A DNA stretch of 64,000 nucleotides from Cupriavidus basilensis (lineage in GTDB: Bacteria; Pseudomonadota; Gammaproteobacteria; Burkholderiales; Burkholderiaceae): contig NZ_CP010536.1 of NCBI RefSeq assembly GCF_000832305.1, positions 992,001-1,056,000 of the forward strand, written 5' to 3'. Shown piece by piece: positions 45,796 through 55,129 of the stretch (position 1 is its first letter; each line of letters starts with the position of its first letter). Position numbers and translations under genes: made by a program. Below the pieces are notes generated by a model, which worked only from the letters and a program-made list of their open reading frames with translations, did not search any database and had not been told where the DNA came from.

Positions 45796-47052
45796 ATGGC
45801 CAAGCAACGCATCCTCTTTCACCTGACCCACTTCCTGCGCGGCGGCATCGAGACCTCGCTGGTGTCGCTGCTGGCCTCGCTGGATCGAGAGCGCTTCGAG
45901 ATCGGCCTGACGCTGACCTATCCGACCGAAGCGCTGGAGACGCATTTCCGCGCCATGCTGCCGCCGGACGTCAAGATCCATATCCTCGCGCCGCAGGCCT
46001 GGCTCTCGCGCTGCCGGCAATTGAAAAAAGCCGGCAAGCTGGGTCCGTTGGGCAAGATATACGAGGAAGTGTTGTTGCCGCCGCTGCGCAAGCCGCTGGT
46101 CAACCGGCGCTTTCGCGGCATCGCGCGGGACTATGACCTGGTGATCGACTACGACATGTCACTGTCGCGGCTGACCGGTCGCCTGCCGGTGCCGATGATC
46201 GGCTACCAGCACTTCAGCGTGGCACACCTGGAGCACGAGAATCGCCGTAAGCTGCGCAAGCTGCGACGCCAGTGCCGCGAGCACTATGACCGCATCGTGG
46301 TGCTCAACGACAGCATGCTGGCCGACGCGCAGGCGCTGATTCCCGAGGCCGCCGGCAAATTCATCCGCCTGTACAACGCCACCGACCTCGATCGCATCCG
46401 CGCGCTCGGCAAGGCGCCGTTCACGCCGCCGGCGCATCCTTACATTGTTTCGGTGGGGCGGCTGGAAGAAAGCCAGAAGGATTTCACCACGCTGCTGCGG
46501 GCCTACGCGGCGCTGGTCAGGGGCACGGGCTTGCGCGAGCGGCTGGTGCTGGTGGGCGACGGTGCTTCTCGCGGCCGGCTCGAAGCGCTCGCGCGCGAGC
46601 TCGGCATCAGCGAGCGTGTCAGCTTTGCCGGTTTCCAGGCCAATCCCTATGCATGGATCCATCATGCGCGGCTGATGGCGTTCAGCTCCAAGATGGAAGG
46701 GCTGCCCAATGTGCTTCTCGAAGGCATGGCGCTGGGCCAGTTGGTGGTGAGCACCGATTGCCCGGTGGGCCCGCGCGAGATCCTGGCCGAAGGCAAGGCC
46801 GGCCTGCTGACGCCGGTTGGCGATGTGCCCGCGCTGGCGGAGGCGATCCGCCGCGGGCTCGAGGACGCGCCGCTGCGCGCGCGGCTGCTGGCCTATGCGG
46901 CGGTCCACATCGAGCAGATGGGCTTTGGTCCCACCTCGGCGGCCTTCAGCGCTTGCGTCGAGGACATGCTGGGCGCGCCTCAGGCGGGGGCGGCAGCCCC
47001 TACAGTGGGGGCGCCTGCTGCTCGCTCTTCTGCTGCAGGTACCATAGCTTGA
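45796..47052 (+). CDS. glycosyltransferase family 4 (LPS core type)
   Basis: A 418-residue GT-B fold glycosyltransferase. The N-terminal domain starts RILFHLTHFLRGGIETSLVSLLASL and the C-terminal domain carries SVGRLEESQKDFTTLLRAY, LVGDGASRGRLE and the donor-binding E-x7-E motif around SKMEGLPNVLLEGMALGQ. It probably adds a sugar to the LPS core or a surface glycan, given waaL and msbA nearby; the sugar is unknown. The Ala-rich last 20 residues overlap the 3' end of the convergent glycosyltransferase gene by 53 bases. Confidence 0.86.
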   Translation: MAKQRILFHLTHFLRGGIETSLVSLLASLDRERFEIGLTLTYPTEALETHFRAMLPPDVKIHILAPQAWLSRCRQLKKAGKLGPLGKIYEEVLLPPLRKPLVNRRFRGIARDYDLVIDYDMSLSRLTGRLPVPMIGYQHFSVAHLEHENRRKLRKLRRQCREHYDRIVVLNDSMLADAQALIPEAAGKFIRLYNATDLDRIRALGKAPFTPPAHPYIVSVGRLEESQKDFTTLLRAYAALVRGTGLRERLVLVGDGASRGRLEALARELGISERVSFAGFQANPYAWIHHARLMAFSSKMEGLPNVLLEGMALGQLVVSTDCPVGPREILAEGKAGLLTPVGDVPALAEAIRRGLEDAPLRARLLAYAAVHIEQMGFGPTSAAFSACVEDMLGAPQAGAAAPTVGAPAARSSAAGTIA

Positions 47053-47767
47053 TGTACTTGTAGTAGCTCGCCTGGCCATTCATCAGCGCCACACCGAGCC
47101 CCTGCGCGCCGTCCAGGAAACCGCGGCGCAGCAGGTAGGTGCGCAGGAACGCCCAGGCGCCATGCAGCACGGCGCCGGCGGGCGACGCCGTCTTGCCGCG
47201 CGCGAAGCCCTGCTGGGCGCCGAGGCTGGAATATTTGTCGATCTTTTGCAGCACCTGCGAGAAATCGTCGTAGGTGTAATGCAGCAATGGCGAATTGAGC
47301 CTGCCGACTGGTGCATCGGCTACCACGCGCTCGTGCACGAGATCGTCAGTGAAGCGGGCGTGGCCACGGCGGAACAGCCGTGTGACGTAGTCGGGATACC
47401 AGCCGCCGTGGCGGATGAAGCGGCCGCAAAAGCGTGACAGCCTGGGTACCTCGTACGCATTGGACTGGCCGGACGCCACTGCGGCGATAATCTCGTCGCG
47501 CAGTTCGGGGGTGACCCGTTCGTCCGCGTCGATGGAGAAGATCCAGTCGCCGTCGGCCTTGGATACCGCCAGGTTTTTCTGGGCGCCGAAGCCAGGCCAG
47601 TGCTCGGTTTCGAAGACCTCCGCGCCCAGGCTCCGGGCCAGCTCGACCGTGCCGTCCCGGCTACCTGAATCCACTATAATCGCGCGGTCGCACCAGGACA
47701 CGCTTTCCAGGCACTCCCGGATGTTGTGTGCCTCGTTTTTTGTAATCAGTACGACTGAGATTTTCAT
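47000..47767 (-). CDS. glycosyltransferase family 2 (WaaE/KdtX type)
   Basis: A 255-residue GT-A glycosyltransferase with the nucleotide-sugar motifs VDSGSRDGT and SIDADERV (metal-binding DAD). The segments WPGFGAQKNLAV and DDLVHERV match the WaaE/KdtX group that adds glucose to the LPS inner core. It converges on and overlaps the GT4 gene by 53 bases. Its start codon is only 11 bases from that of the divergent waaL gene, so promoter signals must lie inside the neighbouring coding regions. Confidence 0.9.
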   Translation of the reverse strand: MKISVVLITKNEAHNIRECLESVSWCDRAIIVDSGSRDGTVELARSLGAEVFETEHWPGFGAQKNLAVSKADGDWIFSIDADERVTPELRDEIIAAVASGQSNAYEVPRLSRFCGRFIRHGGWYPDYVTRLFRRGHARFTDDLVHERVVADAPVGRLNSPLLHYTYDDFSQVLQKIDKYSSLGAQQGFARGKTASPAGAVLHGAWAFLRTYLLRRGFLDGAQGLGVALMNGQASYYKYIKLWYLQQKSEQQAPPL

Positions 47768-47778
47768 AGAGCTTGTTT

Positions 47779-49032
47779 ATGATGTTCCGTGCCGGAAAAG
47801 TGACCGCTCTTACCAATGCGCTAGTTCTGGCATTTCCAATCCTGCTGCTCTGCGTGCCGAAAGGCGCCGGTATTTTCCTGGGCGCTATCTTGCTGCTGGC
47901 GCTGATTGTCCGTCGGGGCTTGAGGCCCATGTTTGCGCAGTATCGCGCCACGCTATACCCCATCGGGCTCGCTATTCTAGCTTTGGTGCTTGTCTTTCTG
48001 GGTTCCAAGCTCTATTTCCACGTTCCCTGGAACGTGATGGATAACCCTTCTCGCATTCTCCTGTTGTTGGTGACATGCCTGGTTATCCTCAAGATCGCGC
48101 CAGACCCGCGGCGGCTCTGGAGTGGCATCACAATCGCTTTGGCGATGAGCCTGGCGATTGTCCTGTTCCAGCGCTGGGTTCTCGACGATCCACGGCCGTC
48201 GGCCTGGACCCAGGCCATCGCGTTTGGGAACATGGTTGCCGCATTGGGGTTGATTGGTTTCGTGCGGCCTGGGATCAGCCGCAAGGCGCATCTGCTTGCC
48301 TGGCTGGATCTGGCGCTCGCCGGTTCGGTGCTGATTGTGAATGGCACGCGCGGCGCGTGGCTGGCATTGTGTATCACGATGATCCCGCTGCTCTTTGTTC
48401 GTTACCCGAGCATGAGGCCGGCGAAGTTCTTTGGCGCGGTGGCGCTCATCGCGGCCTTGGCTGCGGGACTCTATCTGGCGCCTGGCAGCCCCGTCGCGCA
48501 GCGGGTTGACCTCGTGCGGGGACAATGGGGGCAGTTCCAGCAGGGGAACACCGAGACTTCGGTAGGGGCACGGCTGAAGCTCTGGCAAATGGCGGCGGAA
48601 TCGATCCACTTGCATCCCTGGCTCGGCGTCGGGGTCGGACAGTTCGCGCGGATTCCCCAAGCTTCCATCTTCTGCAAGGAGCATGGGTCGTCTGACGTTT
48701 GCACCCTTGAGCACGCGCACAACGATGTGCTCGAGGCGGCAGCGACAATGGGCATGCCGGGCATGCTGGCATTGCTGGGCTTGTTCCTGGTTCCTGGCGT
48801 CCTGTTCTGGCGGCTGCTGCGCGTATGCTGGCGCAATGCCAATTCACTGGGCATCAGCGTGTGCGCTTCCGGCATCGGCGTCGTCATGGCCAGCCTGATC
48901 AGCGGCCTGACCCAGGTGACGATGGCGCACCAGGCAAATATTGTTTTTTATGCCGGCATCATCGGGCTGTTGCTCGGGCTGGCCGCGGTACAAGCAAAGT
49001 ATCCCCGCGCCGACGGGGTGGAGAAAACGTGA
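47779..49032 (+). CDS. waaL: O-antigen ligase (Wzy_C domain)
   Basis: WaaL joins O-antigen from undecaprenyl diphosphate to the lipid A core at the periplasmic face. The 417-residue inner-membrane protein has about 11-12 hydrophobic helices, a large periplasmic loop near residues 220-310, and the conserved [15 protein letters not shown] segment with the His expected of the family. Start ATG 47779 (or 47782) is chosen over the TTG at 47773. The 3' end overlaps msbA by 4 bases (GTGA), so the two are translationally coupled. Wzy polymerase is a less likely alternative. Confidence 0.83.
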   Translation: MMFRAGKVTALTNALVLAFPILLLCVPKGAGIFLGAILLLALIVRRGLRPMFAQYRATLYPIGLAILALVLVFLGSKLYFHVPWNVMDNPSRILLLLVTCLVILKIAPDPRRLWSGITIALAMSLAIVLFQRWVLDDPRPSAWTQAIAFGNMVAALGLIGFVRPGISRKAHLLAWLDLALAGSVLIVNGTRGAWLALCITMIPLLFVRYPSMRPAKFFGAVALIAALAAGLYLAPGSPVAQRVDLVRGQWGQFQQGNTETSVGARLKLWQMAAESIHLHPWLGVGVGQFARIPQASIFCKEHGSSDVCTLEHAHNDVLEAAATMGMPGMLALLGLFLVPGVLFWRLLRVCWRNANSLGISVCASGIGVVMASLISGLTQVTMAHQANIVFYAGIIGLLLGLAAVQAKYPRADGVEKT

Positions 49033-50798
49033 AAGTCCAAGAACAAAATGCGCCCCCGGCACAGGAAGCCGACACCCTGAAGCGAGTCTGGTCCTACCTG
49101 CGTCCGGAAATGCGCGTCTTCATCGTTGCCATTATCGCGATGGCGGCGGTGGCTGGTGCAGAAGGGATCATGCCCAAGGTCGTTAATGACCTGCTCGACA
49201 ACGGTTTCGGCGGCGCATATGCCGGCAAGCTCTGGCACGTGCCGGCCCTGCTGATTGGCGTGGCACTGGTCCGCGGGGTGGCGCAGTTTGCTTCCGGCTA
49301 CCTGCTCGCCCTGATCTCCAACCGGGTGCTGCTGAAAATGCGGATGCAGATGTTCGAGCGCATGCTGCATGCGCCCGCGCTGTTCTACCATCGCAATACC
49401 GCAGCGTCGCTGATCAATGCCGTGATCTTCGAGGTCAACCAGGTCATGCAGATCCTGACCGGGGTGCTGATCACCCTGGTGCGCGATTCGCTCACCGTGC
49501 TGGCGCTGCTGGTCTACCTGTTCTATACCAACTGGAGCCTGACGCTGGTGGTGGCGGTGATCCTGCCGGTGATCGGTTTCGTCATGGCCAAGGTCAATCG
49601 CCGCCTGCGGCGCCTTAATCGCGATCACCAGGCGCTGACCAACACCGCGGCCTACGTGGTCGAGGAAGCCGCTGGTGGCTACAAGGTGGTCAAGCTGCAT
49701 GGCGGCGAGGCTTATGAGACGTCGCGTTTCGCGGCCATGGCCGAGCGCCTGCGTGGCTATTCCATGCGCATGGCGGTGGCCGGCGGGCTGAACCAGCCCG
49801 TCACGGCGTTCCTGGCGGCGCTGGCGCTGTCGGTCATCCTCACCATCGCGATGATCCAGTCGCAGACCAACCACACTACGGTGGGCAGCTTCACCGGCTT
49901 TGTGATGGCGATGCTGCTGCTGGTCTCGCCGCTCAAGCACCTGACCGACCTGAACCAGCCGCTGCAGCGCGGCCTGACCGCGGCCGAGATGATCTTTGGC
50001 CTGATCGACGAGCCGATCGAGCCGCAGGACGGCGGCTTGCCGCTTGAGCGCGCGCGCGGCGAGCTGGTGTTCGAGAAGGTGGGCTTCCGCTACGGCGAGG
50101 CCGCCCGCCCGGCATTGGACAACATCAACTTCAACGTCAGCGCTGGTGAAGTCGTGGCACTGGTGGGGCCGTCGGGCAGCGGCAAGACCACGCTGGTCAA
50201 CCTGGTGCCGCGCTTCTTCGACCCGACCGAGGGCCGCATCTTGCTGGACGGCAAGACCATCGACGCCTTCTCGCTGCATGACCTGCGCCGCCAGATTGCC
50301 TTTGTCAGCCAGGACGTGGTGCTGTTCAACGACACGGTTGCCGCCAACGTGGCCTATGGCGTGCATCCGGCGGCCGAAATCGACATGGCACGCGTCGAGC
50401 GCGCGCTGGCCGCCGCTTACCTGACCGATGTGATCAAGGGCCTGCCGCAAGGGCTCGAGACCAATATCGGCGACAACGGCATGAAGCTGTCCGGCGGCCA
50501 GCGCCAGCGCATGGCGATCGCGCGCGCGCTGTACAAGGACGCGCCGATCCTGATTCTCGACGAAGCCACCTCGGCGCTCGACTCCGAATCGGAGCGCCAG
50601 GTGCAGGCCGCGCTGGAAGCCCTGATGGTTGGCCGGACCACGCTGGTCATCGCACACCGCCTGTCCACCATCGAGAATGCCGATCGCATCGTGGTGCTCG
50701 ACCACGGGCGGGTGGCCGAGCACGGCACCCACGACGAACTGCTGTCGGCCGAGGGACTCTACGCCGGGCTGCACAGGATCCAGTTCGCCACCCAGTAA
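49029..50798 (+). CDS. msbA: lipid A export ATP-binding/permease protein
   Basis: MsbA flips lipid A-core across the inner membrane. The 589-residue half-transporter has six N-terminal transmembrane helices (about residues 20-320) and a C-terminal ATPase with Walker [10 protein letters not shown] (about residue 379), signature [16 protein letters not shown] and Walker [13 protein letters not shown]. The GTG start overlaps the waaL stop by 4 bases and has GGTGGAG upstream. The coupling with waaL puts flipping of the core and ligation of O-antigen in one unit. Confidence 0.95.
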   Translation: MKVQEQNAPPAQEADTLKRVWSYLRPEMRVFIVAIIAMAAVAGAEGIMPKVVNDLLDNGFGGAYAGKLWHVPALLIGVALVRGVAQFASGYLLALISNRVLLKMRMQMFERMLHAPALFYHRNTAASLINAVIFEVNQVMQILTGVLITLVRDSLTVLALLVYLFYTNWSLTLVVAVILPVIGFVMAKVNRRLRRLNRDHQALTNTAAYVVEEAAGGYKVVKLHGGEAYETSRFAAMAERLRGYSMRMAVAGGLNQPVTAFLAALALSVILTIAMIQSQTNHTTVGSFTGFVMAMLLLVSPLKHLTDLNQPLQRGLTAAEMIFGLIDEPIEPQDGGLPLERARGELVFEKVGFRYGEAARPALDNINFNVSAGEVVALVGPSGSGKTTLVNLVPRFFDPTEGRILLDGKTIDAFSLHDLRRQIAFVSQDVVLFNDTVAANVAYGVHPAAEIDMARVERALAAAYLTDVIKGLPQGLETNIGDNGMKLSGGQRQRMAIARALYKDAPILILDEATSALDSESERQVQAALEALMVGRTTLVIAHRLSTIENADRIVVLDHGRVAEHGTHDELLSAEGLYAGLHRIQFATQ

Positions 50799-50868
50799 GC
50801 CGGCGCAGCCGGCCAGATTCCCGCTGCCCGCGGCAGCTAGCGCGGGCGGTTCATGCGCAGTGCAAAGA

Positions 50869-50880
50869 GGGGTGCACCCC
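50869..50880. repeat. 12-bp palindrome before the AhpD-like gene
   Basis: GGGGTGCACCCC is a perfect palindrome 14 bases before the start codon and just before the AAGGAG ribosome-binding site. It could be an operator, or part of a small leader hairpin. Confidence 0.3.
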
Positions 50881-50894
50881 CGAAGGAGACCACC

Positions 50895-51482
50895 ATGACC
50901 GCATCGCCGCCACTGAGCCGTTACCCGGTTCCCGCCATCGCTGACCTGCCCGAGGACATCCGGGCCCGCATCCTGGAAGTCCAGGACAAGGCCGGCTTCG
51001 TGCCGAACGTGTTCCTGACGCTGGCCCACCGGCCGGATGAGTTCCGCGCCTTCTTTGCCTACCACGACGCGCTGATGCTCAAGGAGGGCGGCCTGTCCAA
51101 GGGCGAGCGCGAGATGATCGTGGTGGCCACTTCGGGCGCCAACCAGTGCCTGTACTGCGTGGTGGCGCACGGCGCCATCCTGCGCATCTACGAGAAAAAG
51201 CCGACGCTGGCTGACCAGGTGGCCGTCAATTACCGCAAGGCCGACATCACGCCGCGCCAGCGCGCCATGCTCGACTTCGCCCTCAAGGTCTGCGAGGCCT
51301 CGGCCGAGGTTGGCGATGCCGATTTCGCGGCGTTGGCCACGCATGGGTTCAGCCACGAGGACGCCTGGGATATCGCGGCCATCACCGCCTTTTTCGGCCT
51401 GTCCAACCGCATGGCGAACACCATCAGCATGCGGCCAAACGAAGAGTTCTACCTGATGGGGCGTGTGCCGAAGGCTAAGTAG
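50895..51482 (+). CDS. AhpD-like peroxidase-related protein (carboxymuconolactone decarboxylase family)
   Basis: A 195-residue protein of the AhpD-like fold. The redox site CLYC followed by His (NQCLYCVVAHG) and the preceding EREMIVVATSGA segment fit the peroxidase-related group. It probably uses the Cys pair in thiol-disulfide or peroxide chemistry; the substrate is unknown. A strong AAGGAG lies nine bases before the ATG. The next gene starts about 75 bases later on the same strand. Confidence 0.83.
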   Translation: MTASPPLSRYPVPAIADLPEDIRARILEVQDKAGFVPNVFLTLAHRPDEFRAFFAYHDALMLKEGGLSKGEREMIVVATSGANQCLYCVVAHGAILRIYEKKPTLADQVAVNYRKADITPRQRAMLDFALKVCEASAEVGDADFAALATHGFSHEDAWDIAAITAFFGLSNRMANTISMRPNEEFYLMGRVPKAK

Positions 51483-51558
51483 CGCCTCTGGATGCACGCC
51501 CGGTGGGCGCCCGGCGCGCCCACGTCCTTGTTCCACTTCACTCGATCCGCCCGTCGCC

Positions 51559-52773
51559 TTGAATCCCGTTTCGCTTTTCTTTGCCCAGGCCTGCCTGGTG
51601 GTCGGTACACCGTTCATCCTGTGGCGCGGGCTGCGCATCGGCAGCATCGTGCCGCTGGTGGCCATGCAGATCGTGGGCGGCATCCTGCTCGGGCCGTCCC
51701 TGCTTGGCGCGCTGTGGCCGCAAGGCTGGCAGGCCCTGTTCGGGCCGGCGCAGCTATCCGCGCTTAGCGGGCTGCAATGGCTGGCGGTGGTGCTGTTTGC
51801 CTTCCTCTCCGGCTTGCACATCGGCGGCGCGCAGCAGCCAGGGATACGGCGCATTGCGATGGCGGCCGCGCTGGGCAGCGTGCTGGTGCCGTTCGCGCTC
51901 GGCACGGCAGCTGGCGCCTGGCTGGCCTACGCCACCCCGGATGCCGTAGGGCATGCGGCATCCGCCTGGCAATTCGCTTTCGCCGTGGGGGTGTCCATGG
52001 CGGTGACGGCGCTGCCGGTGCTGGGGGCGATCCTGCGGGAAATGAAGCTGTCCGACTCCGTGCCCGGCCAGTTGGCGGTCGGCTGCGCCGCCTTCAGCGA
52101 TGCGGCCATCTGGCTGGTGCTGTCGGCCATCCTCGCCAGCGCGGGTCGTTCCTCAAGCTATGACTTCCTGCGGCTGGCTTGCCTGGGCCTTGCCTACGTT
52201 GGTGCGATGCTGTGGCTGGTACGCCCGCTGCTGGCGCGCATGCTGCCGCGGATGGCCGCCGTTGATGCACGCCTGGCGCTGGTTGCGGTGTTGATCTTCG
52301 GCTCGGCGCTGATCTCCGAATCGATCGGCCTGCACTACATCCTCGGCGGCTTCCTCGCGGGCGTCGTGCTGCCGCGCGATGCGGCCGGCGAGCTCCGGCG
52401 CCAGCTCGAGCCGGCCACCGTGGTGGTCCTGATGCCGTTCTTCTTCCTGATGACCGGGCTGCGTACCGACATCGCCATCGGCGGTCAGGCGACGCTTTTG
52501 GTGTTCGGCCTGAGCACCATGGTCGCGGTGGCCGGCAAGGTGGTCGGGGCCGCATTGCCGGCACGCCTGGCCGGCCTGCCGCGGCGCGAGGCCTGGATGC
52601 TGGGCGCACTGGTCCAGACCAAGGGGCTGATGGAAGTGGTCGTGCTGGGAATCTTGTTCGAAGCCGGGCTGATCGGCATGACGGCCTTCTCCGGCCTGCT
52701 GCTGATGGCGCTGGCCACCACCGTGCTGGCCAAGCCGCTGACGCGCGCGGCGGCGCGCCTGCGCGAGCGCTGA
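51559..52773 (+). CDS. cation:proton antiporter, CPA2 family
   Basis: A 404-residue membrane protein with about 12 transmembrane helices resembling the sodium/hydrogen exchanger (CPA2) family, which exchanges Na+ or K+ for protons. Segments MQIVGGILLGPSLLGALWP, FLSGLHIGG and LHYILGGFLAGVVLP fit the family. There is no C-terminal regulatory TrkA domain, unlike KefB/KefC. The start is uncertain: TTG 51559 lies right before the first helix, with no ATG nearby and no Shine-Dalgarno sequence. Confidence 0.82.
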   Translation: MNPVSLFFAQACLVVGTPFILWRGLRIGSIVPLVAMQIVGGILLGPSLLGALWPQGWQALFGPAQLSALSGLQWLAVVLFAFLSGLHIGGAQQPGIRRIAMAAALGSVLVPFALGTAAGAWLAYATPDAVGHAASAWQFAFAVGVSMAVTALPVLGAILREMKLSDSVPGQLAVGCAAFSDAAIWLVLSAILASAGRSSSYDFLRLACLGLAYVGAMLWLVRPLLARMLPRMAAVDARLALVAVLIFGSALISESIGLHYILGGFLAGVVLPRDAAGELRRQLEPATVVVLMPFFFLMTGLRTDIAIGGQATLLVFGLSTMVAVAGKVVGAALPARLAGLPRREAWMLGALVQTKGLMEVVVLGILFEAGLIGMTAFSGLLLMALATTVLAKPLTRAAARLRER

Positions 52774-52816
52774 GCCGCGCTTGCCGTCGACGGCCCGGCA
52801 GGTCAATACATTATGT

Positions 52817-53326
52817 CTAGCGGATCTGCGCGCATGTGCCGCTGCGCGGATCGAACAGCACGGGCCAGGCTTGCTCGTAGATACCCGGGGTGCAATGCTG
52901 CTCGCAATGCGCATGCGCCAGCGTGACGCGCCGCGGGTCCTGCCAGACCATCAGCGTGCAGCCGCTGCCATCGATCGCCTGCAGTTCGATATGCGGGGTC
53001 CTGCGCACCTGGCGGAACTCGGTGAGATCGAAGTGGCAGGAGCCATGCCGGCCCACCCATAGCTTCCAGCTCAGGCTGCGCACATCGTTGCTGGCCACCC
53101 GCATATGGGCATCCTCGCGAAAGCCGTCTTCCTCCGTGCGCTGGCAATTGGCGGCGATATCGATGTCGTGGGGGGGAATGGGCGTGGCGCGCTCCCGCGC
53201 CACGGGGGCGGGGGCCCTTTGTGTCTCGGGTACGCGCGCAGCCGGCGGGGTGGGAGGAGGCAGTGTCACCGTGCATGCCGCCAATGCGGCAGCTAGAGGC
53301 CACAAGAGCAAGCGCTTTTTCTTCAT
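52817..53326 (-). CDS. putative lipoprotein
   Basis: A 169-residue protein with a lysine-rich start, a hydrophobic stretch and a lipobox ALAAC (Cys at residue 18), so it should be a lipid-anchored envelope protein. A Pro-rich linker follows (VTLPPPTPPAARVPE). The C-terminal part has five further cysteines and segments such as SWKLWVGRHGSCHFDLTEFRQ. I do not recognise the family. AAGGAG lies before the ATG. It is convergent with the antiporter gene. Confidence 0.7.
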   Translation of the reverse strand: MKKKRLLLWPLAAALAACTVTLPPPTPPAARVPETQRAPAPVARERATPIPPHDIDIAANCQRTEEDGFREDAHMRVASNDVRSLSWKLWVGRHGSCHFDLTEFRQVRRTPHIELQAIDGSGCTLMVWQDPRRVTLAHAHCEQHCTPGIYEQAWPVLFDPRSGTCAQIR

Positions 53327-53444
53327 GGTGACTCCTTGCGCCCGGTGCCCGCGAGGCAATCTGAATGCGCACACCCGTCTCCATATTTATAGAGGATGAG
53401 GCAAGGAAGGCGAGAGGAAAGCGTGCGCACGCGCACCGCTCTCG

Positions 53445-54365
53445 CTACTTCGGTGCGGTGCCGCTGCCCTCCGAGGCAAGGTGGCCGGCAAGCGCGAGCT
53501 GACGGCGAAGCGCTTCAGTAGTGTGGCCCTGTCCGTCGGGGCGCCAGCCGGGCGGCAGGAAGAGAAAGCCGAGCATCGCCCCCAGGCTGCGTGCTTGCGC
53601 CAGGTCCCGTCCAAGGTCGAGCCACTGCTGGAACTCGACACGCAGCGGATTGCGCGAGCGCATCGGGGTGACCAGCCCATAGCGGCACGGCACGTCGTCG
53701 CGCTCTGCCACGTAGGTGCCGAAGAGCCTGTCGAAGACGATCAGCACGCCGCCGAAGTTGGCATCCAGGTATTCGATATTGGCGGCGTGATGAACCCGAT
53801 GCGCGGACGGCGTATTCAGGACATATTCCAGCCAGCCGAGCCGCGGGATCCAGGTCGCGTGAATCCAGAATTGATAGAGCAGGTTCAGCGACAAGGTCGC
53901 GATCACCACCTCGGGCGGAAAGCCCAGCCACACCAGGGGCGTGAAAAACAGCGTGGTGCCTGTCAGCTTGCCGGTCCAGCCAAGGCGGTAAGCCGTCGAC
54001 AAGGTGAGCTGGTTAGGCGAGTGATGGACGGCGTGCGTGGCCCAGAAGAAGCGCACGCGGTGCGCCGCGCGATGGTACCAGTAGTAGCAGAACTCCTGGC
54101 CGATGAACAAGGCCGTGCCCAGCAGCCAGCTGTTGAGCACGATGGTTTGCAGGCGGTGTTCCCAGGCTAGCGCGAACACGGGCGCCGCCAGCGACAAGGG
54201 CAGGAGGACCAGGATCTTGCGCCCGGCCAGGTCTACCAGCGACAGCCATGCCTCATGCCAGTCGAACGTGCCGGGCTTGCGCCAGTGCAGCACCAGCGCT
54301 TCCATCAGGGACGCGCCGACCACCACCGGCAAGGCATAGAGCTGAAGGATTTCCAGACGGGTCAT
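53445..54365 (-). CDS. sterol desaturase / fatty acid hydroxylase family protein
   Basis: A 306-residue membrane protein with four or more hydrophobic helices and the three histidine clusters of the di-iron hydroxylase superfamily: HRAAH (YYWYHRAAHR), HAVHH and HRVHH. It likely hydroxylates or desaturates a lipid or carotenoid-like substrate using oxygen. The substrate cannot be told. It is divergent from a TetR regulator 89 bases away, which probably controls it. GGGAG lies before the ATG. Confidence 0.87.
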   Translation of the reverse strand: MTRLEILQLYALPVVVGASLMEALVLHWRKPGTFDWHEAWLSLVDLAGRKILVLLPLSLAAPVFALAWEHRLQTIVLNSWLLGTALFIGQEFCYYWYHRAAHRVRFFWATHAVHHSPNQLTLSTAYRLGWTGKLTGTTLFFTPLVWLGFPPEVVIATLSLNLLYQFWIHATWIPRLGWLEYVLNTPSAHRVHHAANIEYLDANFGGVLIVFDRLFGTYVAERDDVPCRYGLVTPMRSRNPLRVEFQQWLDLGRDLAQARSLGAMLGFLFLPPGWRPDGQGHTTEALRRQLALAGHLASEGSGTAPK

Positions 54366-54454
54366 GACCGCTCCCGGAGCACGAAGGGGATAGTATGCGG
54401 ATGATTATATGAGCTAGTATCAGGTTTGCTTACTCGCGTTCCGGAGTCCACGCC
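54366..54454. promoter_or_regulatory. divergent control region of the hydroxylase and TetR genes
   Basis: The gap is A+T-rich in its middle. An imperfect inverted repeat runs from GATAGTAT (near 54389) to CTAGTATC (near 54414-54421), matching at six of eight positions on each arm. This is a plausible TetR operator covering both promoters. Confidence 0.35.
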
Positions 54455-55117
54455 ATGACCCTGCAAACCCCTGAAGACAGCGGCCCCAGGCGGCGCCGGC
54501 CGATGCAGGCGCGGTCGCTGGAGAAGCTGGAACTCATATTTGAGTCGACCATCCGCCTCCTGGACAAGGAGGGGCTGGAGGGTTTGAGCACCAACCGGAT
54601 CGCCGAGGTGGCCGGCATCAGCATCGGTACGCTCTACCAATATTTCTCGAACAAGCAGGAAGTGATGGAAGCACTGGGGCGCCGGGAGATCGAGAGCGTG
54701 ATGGGGCGCTTGGGCCTCTTGCTGGGTACGCCCGGCACGCCCGACCCCACGGTGCGCGCCAGGCTATTGGTGCGTGCACTGCTAAGTGCATTTGGCGGCC
54801 GTCACCGCGTGCGCAAGCTCTTGCTGGAGGTAGCGCTGGCCTCGGGCAGCAGGCAGGCGCTGGAAGGCTCCGCGGCGCAGGTCGCGCAGTGGCTCAGTTC
54901 GGGCCACGCCGTGGACGCCGAGAACCGCGCGCTTGCCATGCGGCCGATGGCCGCCTTCGTCCTCACGCAGGCCGTCATGGGCGTGATGCGCAGCGCGCTG
55001 GCGGCGGACGAAACCCTGCTGGCCGATCCTGAACTGGAGGACAACCTGGTGCGCTTGATCCGGGGATTCCTGAATGAGGGTGCCGCGCAGCATCAGGCAG
55101 CCGCGAGGGGTGCCTGA
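54455..55117 (+). CDS. TetR/AcrR family transcriptional regulator
   Basis: A 220-residue repressor-type regulator. The N-terminal helix-turn-helix lies at about residues 20-66 (TIRLLDKEGLEGLSTNRIAEVAGISIGTLYQYFSNKQEV). The C-terminal helical domain would bind an unknown ligand. The divergent fatty-acid hydroxylase gene is the likely target. It converges on rng with a 12-bp gap and no clear terminator. Confidence 0.9.
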   Translation: MTLQTPEDSGPRRRRPMQARSLEKLELIFESTIRLLDKEGLEGLSTNRIAEVAGISIGTLYQYFSNKQEVMEALGRREIESVMGRLGLLLGTPGTPDPTVRARLLVRALLSAFGGRHRVRKLLLEVALASGSRQALEGSAAQVAQWLSSGHAVDAENRALAMRPMAAFVLTQAVMGVMRSALAADETLLADPELEDNLVRLIRGFLNEGAAQHQAAARGA

Positions 55118-55129
55118 CGCCGTTCCTGA

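Noticed and set aside
47675..47680. TATAAT on the plus strand as a waaL promoter
   Set aside because: It lies within the coding region of the divergent glycosyltransferase and has no -35 at 17 bases. It may be chance codon usage, so it was not listed as a promoter.
48948..51905. 985-codon minus-strand open frame covering waaL, msbA and the AhpD-like gene
   Set aside because: It crosses several well-supported plus-strand genes. The composition is that of a shadow frame (His/Gln/Arg/Asp-rich), and there is no domain or start signal.
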